Shown: positions 55,286 through 63,638, numbered from the stretch's first letter. The stretch is 64,000 nucleotides of DNA from Fidelibacterota bacterium (GCA_021734325.1 JAIPJF010000011.1:38218-102217), one strand, 5' to 3'. Notes: generated from the sequence alone by a model not told the origin. A program made the numbers and translations.

Positions 55286-57397
55286 ATGGTTGTGAGTGAC
55301 CAGCATTCAACACTAAAGACGAAACAGATCGGCCTCCTCAGAAAGCGTCTGAATCGTCGCCGAGCCAGATATGTATGGCTCCAGAACATCCTCTTTAAAA
55401 TAAAATCATTTGACCAGATGTTTGTCATCATCATGGCCCTTCTCATTGGCGTCTTTGCCGGTGGGCTTTCTGCCGGATTCCGTATGTTGATCGACCTGTT
55501 TCGCCATGGACTCTGGGGACAGGGTGCCCTGGTCGATCTGGTCAGAGAAGCGCCGCTTTATCAGAAGATCGCTGTGCCCGCCCTCGGTGGTGCCGCCGTT
55601 GCCTGGTTTGTCTCTCGTTTTGCCCCTGAAGCAAAGGGCCATGGCGTTCCTGAAGTCATGAATGCTGTCGCCACCCAGAATGGGTTTATCCGCATGCGCG
55701 TGGTGGTCATCAAGGCCCTGGCTTCTGCCATGTCGATTGCCTCTGGCGCCTCCGTCGGTCGTGAAGGCCCCATTGTCCAGGTCGGATCTGCCTTTGGCTC
55801 TACCGTGGGACAGATCTTTCAGGTTTCTGCCCGGAGGATGAAAACCTTTCTCGGTTGTGGAGCTGCCGCTGGTATAGCCGCAACCTTTAACGCCCCTATT
55901 GCCGGAGCCATCTTTGCTTCCGAGGTCATTCTTGGAGACTTTAGTGCTGCTGCCATAGGACCAATTATCATTGCCTCTGTTTTCGGGACCGTTGTTTCCC
56001 GCGCCATCTACGGTGATTTTCCGGCCTTCGTTCCCCCGACATACACCCTAAACGCCCCTGTGGAGATCATCTTTTATATCGTCCTTGGGTTGGTCACCGG
56101 TGTGATCGGCTGGCTCTTTGTGCGCAGCCTGTATAAAACTGAAGATGTCTTTGATGGCTGGAAAATTCATGTCGCAGTCAAGGGTCTGGTCGGCGGCGCA
56201 ATTTTGGGTCTCGTGGCCGTCTTTCTGCCCCAGGTCCTCGGTGTCGGATACGAAACCATGGATACGGTCCTGAATGGCAATATGGGATTGATGCTTGCCC
56301 TGGGACTGGCCCTGGCTAAGATCTTTGCCACCAGCCTCTCCTTGGGTTTTGGTGCCTCGGGAGGAATCTTTGCTCCGTCCCTGTTTATCGGTTCCATGCT
56401 CGGTGGAGCCCTGGGCGTGATCTTCCATGTACTCTTTCCCGAAAGCACGGCGGGAAGTGGGGCTTATGCACTGGTGGGGATGGCTGCCATGGTCGCTGCC
56501 ACGACTCACGCGCCGGTAACAGCCGTGCTGATCATTTTTGAACTCACGGCGGAATACTCAGTCATTTTGCCCCTTATGGTTTCCAGCATCATTGCCATGG
56601 TCATTTCTTCCCGGCTCCTGAATGGGTCCAATATTTACACCATGAAACTTGAACGGCGGGGCATCAACATTCACGCAGGAACGGATATCAATGTGCTGGA
56701 CAAGATCAAGATCAGCACCCTAAAGAAAAAGATCGTTGATACGGTTGACGAATCGATCTCCCTCCAGGGTCTGCTGGAAAAGATGTCCGTGAGTACAGCG
56801 GCCAATATTTATGTCAAAGACGAAGCGGGAAGGCTGGCCGGAATCATTACCCAGTCCGCCATGCGTCGCTATTTGAATCATCACGAGGATATTCCGTCAA
56901 CAGTTTCGGCCAGGGATATCATGAATACATCCATCGAGGTCATCACCGACCAGACGCCACTGCATGAGGCTCTGCGCAAGATGAATGAAATGGATCTGGA
57001 GGCCCTGCCCACCATTGATGAGGACCACAAGCTTACTGGTGAAGTCGAACGCTCTGCCATTGTCAATCAATACCAGGAAGCCTTGATCAAGACCGACTCG
57101 GCAAAAGCTGTAAAAGCATCCATGAAGTATGTGGAAAAGCATTTCCATGAAAAGACCGAGGTCATCCCCGGTTTCTATATGGCGCGGATCAACGCCCCTT
57201 CGGTTTTTGTCAACCAGACCTTGTCGGCCTTGAATGTGAGAGCCAAATATGGGGTAGATGTGCTTCTGGTCCGACGACACCATCAGGGTCATGACAAGGA
57301 CATGATCCCTTCAGCAAGTATGAAGATCCTGAGAACGGATCAGTTGCTGGTCTTTGGAGAACAAAAAATGGTCGAAGCCATCTGTAACATTCTCTGA
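55286..57397 (+). CDS. ClC chloride channel/antiporter with CBS and TrkA_C domains
   Basis: 703 residues: ClC membrane core (about 45-440), gating Glu in GREGP (E160), KGHGVPEVM and GASGGIFAPSLFIG motifs. The gating Glu fits a Cl-/H+ antiporter. A CBS pair follows (about 490-600) and the C-terminal region (about 615-703) ends in a TrkA_C/RCK-like fold (RTDQLLVFGEQKMVEAI). ClC with TrkA_C suggests control by a small ligand. Start at 55286 with GGAAGGG. Confidence 0.9.
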   Translation: MVVSDQHSTLKTKQIGLLRKRLNRRRARYVWLQNILFKIKSFDQMFVIIMALLIGVFAGGLSAGFRMLIDLFRHGLWGQGALVDLVREAPLYQKIAVPALGGAAVAWFVSRFAPEAKGHGVPEVMNAVATQNGFIRMRVVVIKALASAMSIASGASVGREGPIVQVGSAFGSTVGQIFQVSARRMKTFLGCGAAAGIAATFNAPIAGAIFASEVILGDFSAAAIGPIIIASVFGTVVSRAIYGDFPAFVPPTYTLNAPVEIIFYIVLGLVTGVIGWLFVRSLYKTEDVFDGWKIHVAVKGLVGGAILGLVAVFLPQVLGVGYETMDTVLNGNMGLMLALGLALAKIFATSLSLGFGASGGIFAPSLFIGSMLGGALGVIFHVLFPESTAGSGAYALVGMAAMVAATTHAPVTAVLIIFELTAEYSVILPLMVSSIIAMVISSRLLNGSNIYTMKLERRGINIHAGTDINVLDKIKISTLKKKIVDTVDESISLQGLLEKMSVSTAANIYVKDEAGRLAGIITQSAMRRYLNHHEDIPSTVSARDIMNTSIEVITDQTPLHEALRKMNEMDLEALPTIDEDHKLTGEVERSAIVNQYQEALIKTDSAKAVKASMKYVEKHFHEKTEVIPGFYMARINAPSVFVNQTLSALNVRAKYGVDVLLVRRHHQGHDKDMIPSASMKILRTDQLLVFGEQKMVEAICNIL

Positions 57398-57418
57398 GTC
57401 CGTCCTGCTCCTCTTCAT

Positions 57419-57465
57419 TTAACCGCAGAGCACACAGAGAGCGCAGAGGGTTCAACTTTGTGTCT
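57419..57465. repeat. CGCAGAG repeat copy 1 (identical to copy at 57707)
   Basis: 47 bp starting TTAACCGCAGAG and ending TTTGTGTCT, exactly matched by 57707-57753. Perfect identity over such a length suggests recent duplication or gene conversion. Confidence 0.85.
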
Positions 57466-57706
57466 AATGGAACGGAACGGAGTGGAGGGAAGAATCTCTG
57501 CTTCTTTTTAACCGCAGAGGACACAAAGCACGCAAAGAGTTGAGGGTGGGAAGCAGAAACCACCATTTCGTCATTGCGAGGAACGAAGTGACGCGGCAAT
57601 CTCGGACATTGGCTAATTGCAGAATTCAAATGTGTGTCTTTCTGACCCTGAGTGCAACGAGGGGAAGAATCTCTGATTGTATATAACCGGTGGAATCAGG
57701 GCTTTA

Positions 57707-57753
57707 TTAACCGCAGAGCACACAGAGAGCGCAGAGGGTTCAACTTTGTGTCT
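57707..57753. repeat. CGCAGAG repeat copy 2 (identical to copy at 57419)
   Basis: 47-bp perfect copy of 57419-57465, 288 bp downstream, followed by another GTGTCTTTCTGACC-type module. Confidence 0.85.
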
Positions 57754-57897
57754 TTCTGACCCTGAACAAAGCAAAGAGGGGAGAAGTTAGGTGTTAGGGG
57801 GGTTGTCCCTTGCGTTTTTCTGAACAGAATGAAGAATCTCAGACTTTTTTTACACCCATAAATAGGGAAAAACACTCACCTGCCCAAAAGACAGATT

Positions 57898-59319
57898 CTA
57901 TTTCTCATACCACAGGGTCGTCAATTTCGAATAGGCTCGTTTTCCGGCGATGAGACGATGGGTGATCAGGACAAAGAGCAGATAAGCCACGGCGACACCA
58001 ATTGCCGCCCAGAATAACATGGGATTGTCCTTGGTGACGCTGTAGGCCGGCAGATTGATGGACAGAATAAAGGGGATCACCAGGAAGAAAGTGAGCGCTG
58101 AGGAATACATGTAGTCCGTCGCCACCGGTGTTTCAAAATCCGGATCCACCACCCGGAGCAAGGCCAGTCCCGTGGGCATGGTCCCGGTGCAGGCGCCATA
58201 GATGATCAGGGCGCGGTGGAACTGGTAATTGTCAAAGATACGGGAACTGATCCAGATAATACTGACAAAGGTCACAACCCCACCGATAGCAGAAATGACC
58301 AGGATGGGCAGCCAGTATTGGAGGACCACGGTCAGGGAGATGGCACCGACGGCGGCGGCGACCATGATATCCACGCTGTTCCCGGCGATGCGGGTCAGAC
58401 TCCCGTTATCAAGGGTATGCTCCAGGCCGAGTTTGATCATGATGGTCTTGACGATCAGGGCCACCATGGCGGCAAAGACAAAGCTGATGCCCCAGAGATT
58501 GACGGCCAGGTCATTCCCCAGATTCCCGGCAAACCCCAGGAGGAGTCCCAGACCTTTCAGGGTCAGGAAACTGAACAGATAGACCATGAGCACCACGGCC
58601 ATATTGTAGGTGGCCGAATCGATGGCTTCTGATTCCGTGGTCAGCAAGGAGCCTACCTGAAGTTTGTCGTCTTTGCCCATGACGCCGGTGCGAAATCGTT
58701 TGGCGTGGATCTTGTCCACATGTTCTTTTCCCAGCCAGCCGTGTTTGATTCCCATATTGATCAGGATAACCCCGCCAAATGAAGCCCACATATAGCCGAC
58801 GGCGGCAAAAGTAAGTCCCACATCCGGGGCGCCTTTGAAGCCCATATCCACCCAGCCTTCACCAATGGCGTAGGCCTGTCCCGGTCCGAGGGCAAAACCC
58901 AGGGGCATAAAGAAGCCAAAGGCAGGGAAGAGGGATTTCATGATGGTGGACATGAATAAAAAGGTGAGAAGCAATCCGACCAGGGACTGGAGGGAATACT
59001 GGGAGATAATGGAGACCGAGGTCCCGAGGACGCTTTTGTCGCCGGGGCGTTTGGTATAGGCTGGTTTTCTCAGGCTCATGGCAATAAAGGAGATGCTCAA
59101 AAGGTGGTAGACAATAGCGCCGAGCCCGATCTCGGACATGCCGATTTTGGGGGCGATATAGTTATAGAAGGGCAGGAGCAGAAAGCCGGCAGTCAGGGCG
59201 TTGGGGATAAGGTAGGTCTGGAAAAACCTGACTTTTGCCCGCAAAAAGGTCGCCAGGAGCAAGGCCATTGAGATAACACCAAGATCGAGGAACATATTCC
59301 AGGGAAAATTCATATTCAC
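57898..59319 (-). CDS. GltS-like sodium/glutamate symporter-type membrane protein
   Basis: 473 residues, about 12 membrane helices. Two pseudo-symmetric halves contain glycine-rich motifs (GFALGPGQAYAIG; CTGTMPTGLALLRVVDP) typical of GltS-type (ESS-family) Na+/glutamate symporters. Downstream of a 500-bp repeat region. No clear RBS seen. Confidence 0.86.
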   Translation of the reverse strand: MNMNFPWNMFLDLGVISMALLLATFLRAKVRFFQTYLIPNALTAGFLLLPFYNYIAPKIGMSEIGLGAIVYHLLSISFIAMSLRKPAYTKRPGDKSVLGTSVSIISQYSLQSLVGLLLTFLFMSTIMKSLFPAFGFFMPLGFALGPGQAYAIGEGWVDMGFKGAPDVGLTFAAVGYMWASFGGVILINMGIKHGWLGKEHVDKIHAKRFRTGVMGKDDKLQVGSLLTTESEAIDSATYNMAVVLMVYLFSFLTLKGLGLLLGFAGNLGNDLAVNLWGISFVFAAMVALIVKTIMIKLGLEHTLDNGSLTRIAGNSVDIMVAAAVGAISLTVVLQYWLPILVISAIGGVVTFVSIIWISSRIFDNYQFHRALIIYGACTGTMPTGLALLRVVDPDFETPVATDYMYSSALTFFLVIPFILSINLPAYSVTKDNPMLFWAAIGVAVAYLLFVLITHRLIAGKRAYSKLTTLWYEK

Positions 59320-59861
59320 CTACCTGTATTTTGCAATTATCGATTGATCCGTTTTTTTGAACGGGTCAGTTTACCTAATAATCGAATTATTTCCAATGCA
59401 AAAACACCCTGTCTGGATCGGGATCTGGCCAGTGGGCTGATGAATTCTTGAGATGATGAGTTTATGGGTTCATTGGTTTTATGCGTTTCTTGAAGCTCCT
59501 GAGCACTGACGAAGGAAATAGCAACCATCGCATGCTGAGGGCTTCAGGTCCAAGTCGAGAGACAGTAGTGACAATCCCTGTTTTTTAGACCTTCAATCTC
59601 TCCCTCTTGTGTCTTTCTGAGCGCAACGTAGTGGAGCGAAGAATCTCAGTCTGGGGCAGCATGGTAGATTGGGGAAGAAGGTGGGTGTTAGGAGATCGGA
59701 AGTAGAACACGAAAACCCGAATCTTGTCCCTGTGAGTCCTGATACTTGTCGGCTTTCAGCCTCAGTGTCTGGAAAACTCGTCGATTCTTCCTCCTTTTGG
59801 ATTAGCTTAGGCACCGAACAAGCAATAAGCCATATAAGACATTGTTGGAAAGACGAATAAA
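59320..59861. other. Gene-poor stretch with dispersed repeats
   Basis: About 540 bp. Contains a GTGTCTTTCTGAGCGC...GAAGAATCTC module at 59608-59650 and a TTAGG-type run near 59680. The 63-codon minus-strand frame at 59337-59528 (VAISFVSAQELQET) is not convincing. No RNA gene seen. Confidence 0.55.
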
Positions 59862-60410
59862 ATGAGAGCTTTAACAACTCGATGTATCATGCTGTTTGTT
59901 TTATTTCAGCTGCCGCTCTTGTCGTATGGTCAGTCGTATACTTTGTCTCTGGAGTCAGGTAAAACGGTAACTGATCTCAATTTTGTGTCTTTAAGTGATA
60001 GTACACTCTCTATGAAATACCTTGAAACAGGCAGGGTGGGTATCATTCCAATTTCATCCATTGTAGAAATAGAAAGATCTAATATGGGTGATTTTTCGAC
60101 GTTTGGCTTACACTCGGATGAGTATAGTTTTTTTAGAGGGCTATTAATCGGAATCGGTGGTGGCGGATTCCTGGGGGCTTTGACAGGTGGAATGGTGAAT
60201 GTATTATTAGAACCAGAAGGTGGATATTCTGAAACAGATATTGGGAAAAATATAGCCGTGGGTGTGGGTTGCACAGTACTTGGATCTGTTATTGGCTATA
60301 GAACATTTTCAGATCATAGCCTTGGCTTTCTCTCGGATGAGTATGATCTTTCAACATTGTCGCCAATTGAGAAACATAAACGTTTAGAAATCCTATTTCT
60401 GGGGGAATGA
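59862..60410 (+). CDS. Hypothetical exported/membrane protein with glycine-zipper helices
   Basis: 182 residues. Signal peptide (about 1-23, ending LLSYG), a beta-rich middle (SLESGKTVTDLNFVSLSDST), then two glycine-rich hydrophobic segments (LLIGIGGGGFLGALTGG; IAVGVGCTVLGSVIGY). RBS GGAAAG. Not recognised; may be an outer-membrane-associated protein. It stands alone between repeat-rich gaps. Confidence 0.6.
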   Translation: MRALTTRCIMLFVLFQLPLLSYGQSYTLSLESGKTVTDLNFVSLSDSTLSMKYLETGRVGIIPISSIVEIERSNMGDFSTFGLHSDEYSFFRGLLIGIGGGGFLGALTGGMVNVLLEPEGGYSETDIGKNIAVGVGCTVLGSVIGYRTFSDHSLGFLSDEYDLSTLSPIEKHKRLEILFLGE

Positions 60411-60749
60411 GGGGTGTAACTGCCCAGAGCAACCTTCCCTGTCCATGTGTCAGGACATAGCAATCCCATACATTGACCAATTACACAATTTTAAATTCGT
60501 GTCTTCCTCGAGTGAACCGAGCAGTTGCGAGGGGAACGACCGCCGCATACTGCGGGGTTCAGGATCCCAGACAAAAGTGGTATAAGGTATGGGGGTGACA
60601 GCCTTAACCGCAGAGAACGCAAAGGGCTCTGGGGGGGCCGAAGCGCCTCGAGCTCTTGTGAGAAGTTAGGTGATAGGCGTTAGAGGATAGATGAAAAGGT
60701 AGTGTGGACAAATTGTCAGATCCTCTTGATTCGTCTCCCTGAGCGGCTT

Positions 60750-60833
60750 GCAGGGACGTAGTCGGACCCCTAACTCCTAACCCCTAACCCCTAACTTGTC
60801 CCGGCGAAGTTCCGCAGGGACGTAGACGGACCC
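60750..60833. repeat. 20-bp direct repeats flanking the CCCCTAA array
   Basis: Bases 60750-60769 and 60814-60833 (GCAGGGACGTAG, then CGGACCC) match at 19 of 20 positions, bracketing the CCCCTAA array. Confidence 0.7.
60767..60794. repeat. Four tandem CCCCTAA 7-mers (telomere-like; TTAGGGG on - strand)
   Basis: Units CCCCTAA, CTCCTAA, CCCCTAA, CCCCTAA. On the minus strand this gives four G-runs spaced by TTA, capable in principle of forming a G-quadruplex. It is flanked by the two 20-bp direct repeats. Confidence 0.7.
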
Positions 60834-60868
60834 AGCAATAATTCACAATTCGCAATTGCTTTATTTCC

Positions 60869-61060
60869 TTGAACATCTACATTCCCCACACATTCAAGCG
60901 GGAAATTGTGATGGATCATATCCGAGATCATATATCAGCCGGGCATAGTGATGGTTTTGCATCTCATGCTGAATGGGGCGTTCCGGCAATGACCTTAACC
61001 AAATATGGTTCATCTTATACAGACTGCATAAAGACAGGGATAAGTACTTTAGTTATCTAA
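60869..61060 (+). pseudogene. Decayed frame, possibly a peptidase-like fragment
   Basis: 63 codons from a TTG at 60869. The piece AGHSDGFASHAEWGVPAMTL vaguely recalls M28/M20-type peptidase metal-site blocks (HSD, GVPA). No signal peptide and no RBS. It may equally be chance. Kept only as a possible remnant in the DGR upstream region. Confidence 0.2.
61015..61031. promoter_or_regulatory. Imperfect copy of the palindrome upstream of the DGR target gene
   Basis: TTATACAGACTGCATAA, one mismatch to the perfect palindrome 117 bp downstream (61132). Together they may be an operator pair. Confidence 0.45.
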
Positions 61061-61131
61061 CTAGCTGTCTGTCAGGGGCTTATATGCGACGAGAAACCGT
61101 TAAAACTGTAACAAGCTTCAAAATCAGGGCA

Positions 61132-61148
61132 TTATGCAGACTGCATAA
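61132..61148. promoter_or_regulatory. Perfect palindrome just upstream of the DGR target gene
   Basis: TTATGCAG-A-CTGCATAA, eight-base arms around one base. It ends 45 bp before the ATG of the DGR target gene and directly abuts a TATAGT -10-like hexamer (61150-61155). It looks like a repressor operator. The regulator is unknown. Confidence 0.55.
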
Positions 61149-61193
61149 GTATAGTTAGCGTTGCCCGGAATAAATTTACATGGAGGTTTTAAA

Positions 61194-63098
61194 ATGAAAA
61201 CAAAAGTCGCTGTAAGAACAGTCATGTTGATTGTTTTACTGATGGTTGCTTTCTCCTGCGAAAATATAACTGAACCAGACGATAATAAGATTAAAATTGA
61301 AGTTGCATTATCAGGCGCCGTACAAAAAGGTCCGTTCCTGAATGGGACCTCAGTACTGATATCCGAACTTGAAGGGAATCTGACACCAACCGGCAGAAAC
61401 TTTTCTTCTCAGATAGAAAACAATGCTGGTATTTTTCAGTTACCCTCAGTTGAATATTCGTCCCAATACGTTGAACTCAAAGCAGACGGATATTACTATA
61501 ATGAGATAAGTGGAAGTGCCTCATCATCTCCGATCACATTATATGCACTCTCTGATATTACCAACCGGGAATCAGTGAATATTAATATGTTTACGACCCT
61601 GGAACGTCCGCGAATTAAGCAACTAATTAATAATGGACTGACCTTTTCCATGGCAAAGGATTCTACCTATAAGGATATTCTGAGAGCCTTCAGTTTTCCG
61701 CTGGACTCGATTATTAATTCCGAAGATTTAAATATCTCTGCCGCTGGAGAAGAAAACGCCAAATTATTAGCTGTTTCACTCATTTTACAAGGGCCTCGAA
61801 CAGAAGCAGAATTGAGTGAACTCATTTCAAATATCTCTTTCGATTTACAAACGGACGGTCAGATCAACAGTTCTTCAATTACCACCGGTCTTTTTCAATC
61901 TGTAAATTCTCTGGATACAACTTCGATACGGGGAAACCTGGAAGCACGGTTTGACGAGCTTGGCATTGATGCCACTATTTCTAATTTTGAGAAATACATT
62001 AACATCCTCATGCAAACTCAGAATGATATTGTTATCGCTTTTGAGCGAGTTATTTCCTGCGATGGTGACTCATCATCGTCAATTGACATTAGTGTACTGG
62101 GTGGTGAACCCCCTTACACATATCAATGGTCAAATGGTGCAACATCGGAAGATATTGAAAACATAGGTCCGGATATTTACTCAGTAATCGTCACTGACGC
62201 TTATAACCAGACAAAGACTTCAGACGATATTATCATTCCGGGCCGGATGGTGTTGACTTCAGAGGTAACTCATGTTGATGATCTACATTCTGAGGGATCC
62301 ATTGACCTAACTGTAACTGGTGGAGAAGCCCCATATACTTATAACTGGTCGAATGGTAGTACCAATGAAGATATTTCGGGACTTGAATTGGGAGTCTATA
62401 CGGTAACTGTGACTGATATTAATAATTGTGAGGAAACAACAACCGTAGAAATCTATGACGCCACTCCTGTAATTGACATTGATGGAAACTTGTATCATGT
62501 AATAAAGATTGGCAATCAATATTGGCTTAAAGAGAACTTAAAGGTGACACATTACCGGAATGGGGATGCGATCCCCAATGTGACCGACTCTACAGAATGG
62601 ACAAATTTAACGACGGGAGCCTATTGTGAATATGATAACAACCCAGCCAATGTAGATACCTACGGCCGGTTGTACAATTGGTATACGGTCGATGACAGCA
62701 GGAATATCGCCCCTGAAGGCTGGCATGTGCCCAGTGATGATGAATGGAAAGCGTTGGAGATGACTCTTGGTATGAGCCAGTCAGAGGCTGACAATACCGG
62801 CTTGCGGGGGACGGACCAGGCCAGCCAACTGGCGGGGAATGCAGACCTTTGGACAGATGGTGATCTTGAGAACAATGCTGTATTCGGGAGCAGCGGTTTT
62901 GCCGCGTTTCCCGGGGGTTACCGCTACGGCAGCAATGGTGGCTTCTACTATATGGGTGGCTACGCCAGCTTCTGGTCGTCTACGGAGGGCAGTAGTAGCT
63001 ACGCCTGGGGCCGGGTATTGCGCTGCAACTATGCCTATGTCGGCCGGTACAGCGGCCATGAGCAATACGGTTTTTCGGTGCGTTTGGTGAGGGATTAG
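61194..63098 (+). CDS. DGR variable protein: surface lipoprotein with SprB repeats and Fib-succ-major (lectin-like) domain
   Basis: 634 residues from the ATG at 61194 (GGAGG eight bases upstream; the TTG at 61161 has no such site). Lipobox AFSCEN (C22). Residues about 41-155: an exported domain starting GAVQKGPFLNGTSV. Residues about 288-325 and 356-400: two SprB repeats (GGEPPYTYQWSNG; GGEAPYTYNWSNG). Residues about 426-634: a Fib-succ-major domain of C-type-lectin type (WLKENLKVTHY, YNWYTVDD, WHVPSDDEW). The last 65 residues (570-634) are encoded by VR, and 26 differ from the TR-encoded version. A displayed binding protein diversified by the retroelement; ligand unknown. Confidence 0.93.
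   Translation: MKTKVAVRTVMLIVLLMVAFSCENITEPDDNKIKIEVALSGAVQKGPFLNGTSVLISELEGNLTPTGRNFSSQIENNAGIFQLPSVEYSSQYVELKADGYYYNEISGSASSSPITLYALSDITNRESVNINMFTTLERPRIKQLINNGLTFSMAKDSTYKDILRAFSFPLDSIINSEDLNISAAGEENAKLLAVSLILQGPRTEAELSELISNISFDLQTDGQINSSSITTGLFQSVNSLDTTSIRGNLEARFDELGIDATISNFEKYINILMQTQNDIVIAFERVISCDGDSSSSIDISVLGGEPPYTYQWSNGATSEDIENIGPDIYSVIVTDAYNQTKTSDDIIIPGRMVLTSEVTHVDDLHSEGSIDLTVTGGEAPYTYNWSNGSTNEDISGLELGVYTVTVTDINNCEETTTVEIYDATPVIDIDGNLYHVIKIGNQYWLKENLKVTHYRNGDAIPNVTDSTEWTNLTTGAYCEYDNNPANVDTYGRLYNWYTVDDSRNIAPEGWHVPSDDEWKALEMTLGMSQSEADNTGLRGTDQASQLAGNADLWTDGDLENNAVFGSSGFAAFPGGYRYGSNGGFYYMGGYASFWSSTEGSSSYAWGRVLRCNYAYVGRYSGHEQYGFSVRLVRD
62899..63096 (+). repeat. DGR variable repeat (VR)
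   Basis: 198 bp at the 3' end of the target gene, ending on the first base of its stop codon. Aligned without gaps to TR (63639-63836). 36 mismatches, all at TR adenines (24 A to G, 10 A to T, 2 A to C); 0 of 132 non-A positions differ. The 30 bp at the 3' end (63067-63096) are identical to TR, as expected for the IMH site where homing starts. Confidence 0.98.
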
Positions 63099-63113
63099 AC
63101 TATTTGACTATTT

Positions 63114-63137
63114 ATCCCGACAATTAATTGTCGGGAT
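63114..63137. promoter_or_regulatory. Perfect 24-bp palindrome downstream of VR (candidate homing cruciform)
   Basis: Arm ATCCCGACAATT at 63114-63125 is the exact reverse complement of the next 12 bases. It begins 17 bp after VR. In the Bordetella phage DGR a hairpin/cruciform just past VR increases target recognition. No U-run follows, so a simple terminator is less likely. The palindrome lies before the avd start. Confidence 0.6.
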
Positions 63138-63154
63138 CGAATTGGGTTGGTCCT

Positions 63155-63508
63155 ATGGCAAAACATGATGAGTTACCGGTATACAAGGCAAGTTATGACT
63201 TGCTGCTTGAGATTTTCCGCTTTACCAAGGAATTCAAGCGGGAGTATAAATATACGGTCGGCGAAAGCCTTAAAAAGGAGATGCTGGAAATGATCACCTA
63301 CCTATACAGGGCCAACAGCAAACACGATAAACAGGAAACGCTGCAGCTGGCTAGAGAGAAAATTGAGGTGATCCGTCTGTTTGTGCGGATGATGAAAGAC
63401 TTGCACCAGATCAGTTTGAAAAGATTCGTTCAGGTAAACAAACAGATCGAGAATGTATCCAGACAATTAACAGGATGGCAAAAATCAAAAAAAGAATTGA
63501 CTGTTTAG
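63155..63508 (+). CDS. avd: DGR accessory variability determinant (Avd)
   Basis: 117 residues, all helix, strongly basic, no Cys. Starts MAKHDELPVYKASYDLLLEI; matches the four-helix-bundle Avd/S23-like family. In known DGRs Avd pentamers bind the RT and TR RNA and are required for homing. The ATG at 63155 is preferred to the TTG at 63128, which would put the palindrome in the coding region. Placed between VR and TR, as in Bordetella phage BPP-1 (mtd-avd-TR-brt). Confidence 0.9.
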   Translation: MAKHDELPVYKASYDLLLEIFRFTKEFKREYKYTVGESLKKEMLEMITYLYRANSKHDKQETLQLAREKIEVIRLFVRMMKDLHQISLKRFVQVNKQIENVSRQLTGWQKSKKELTV

Positions 63509-63514
63509 CCGGAG

Positions 63515-63539
63515 TTGCTTATTGCCAAGGCATAAGCAA
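63515..63539 (+). ncRNA. Hairpin at 5' side of DGR template RNA
   Basis: TTGCTTAT and GCC pair with GGC and ATAAGCAA, with one bulged T, around an AA loop; it starts 7 nt after the avd stop and 100 nt before TR. It is probably part of the structured DGR RNA or ends the avd transcript (inference). Confidence 0.45.
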
Positions 63540-63638
63540 GTGAGCGTATTTAAATCCGGCAGCCTCCTTGTGTTCTTCACGAGGTATCAGTTCATGTTTT
63601 CTGAAAATGAAGATATGATTAATCAAATGGCTGCTTTA

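Larger units (their letters stand above)
57398..57897. repeat. Repeat-rich intergenic region
   Basis: 500 bp with no gene. It holds two perfect 47-bp copies of a TTAACCGCAGAG repeat (57419-57465 and 57707-57753), a shorter copy at 57508-57541, several GAAGAATCTC modules (57459-57500, 57633-57675, 57817-57841) and a bidirectional palindromic module at 57568-57605. These families recur at 13471, 40073, 59608 and 60604, but they are concentrated between 57.4 and 61 kb. Confidence 0.75.
60411..61193. other. Gene-poor region upstream of the DGR target
   Basis: About 780 bp without a convincing intact gene. It carries a CGCAGAG repeat copy (60604-60626), a pair of 20-bp direct repeats (60750-60769 and 60814-60833), four CCCCTAA-type 7-mers (60767-60794), a possible decayed frame (60869-61060) and a repeated palindrome (61015 and 61132) just before the target gene. 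Confidence 0.6.

Noticed and set aside
61054..61160. CTAACTA...TAGTTAG inverted ends that recall integron attC sites
   Set aside because: The 3' core reads GTTAGCG, not the GTTRRRY consensus, internal L-boxes are missing and there is no integrase. Better explained by the palindromic operator repeats.
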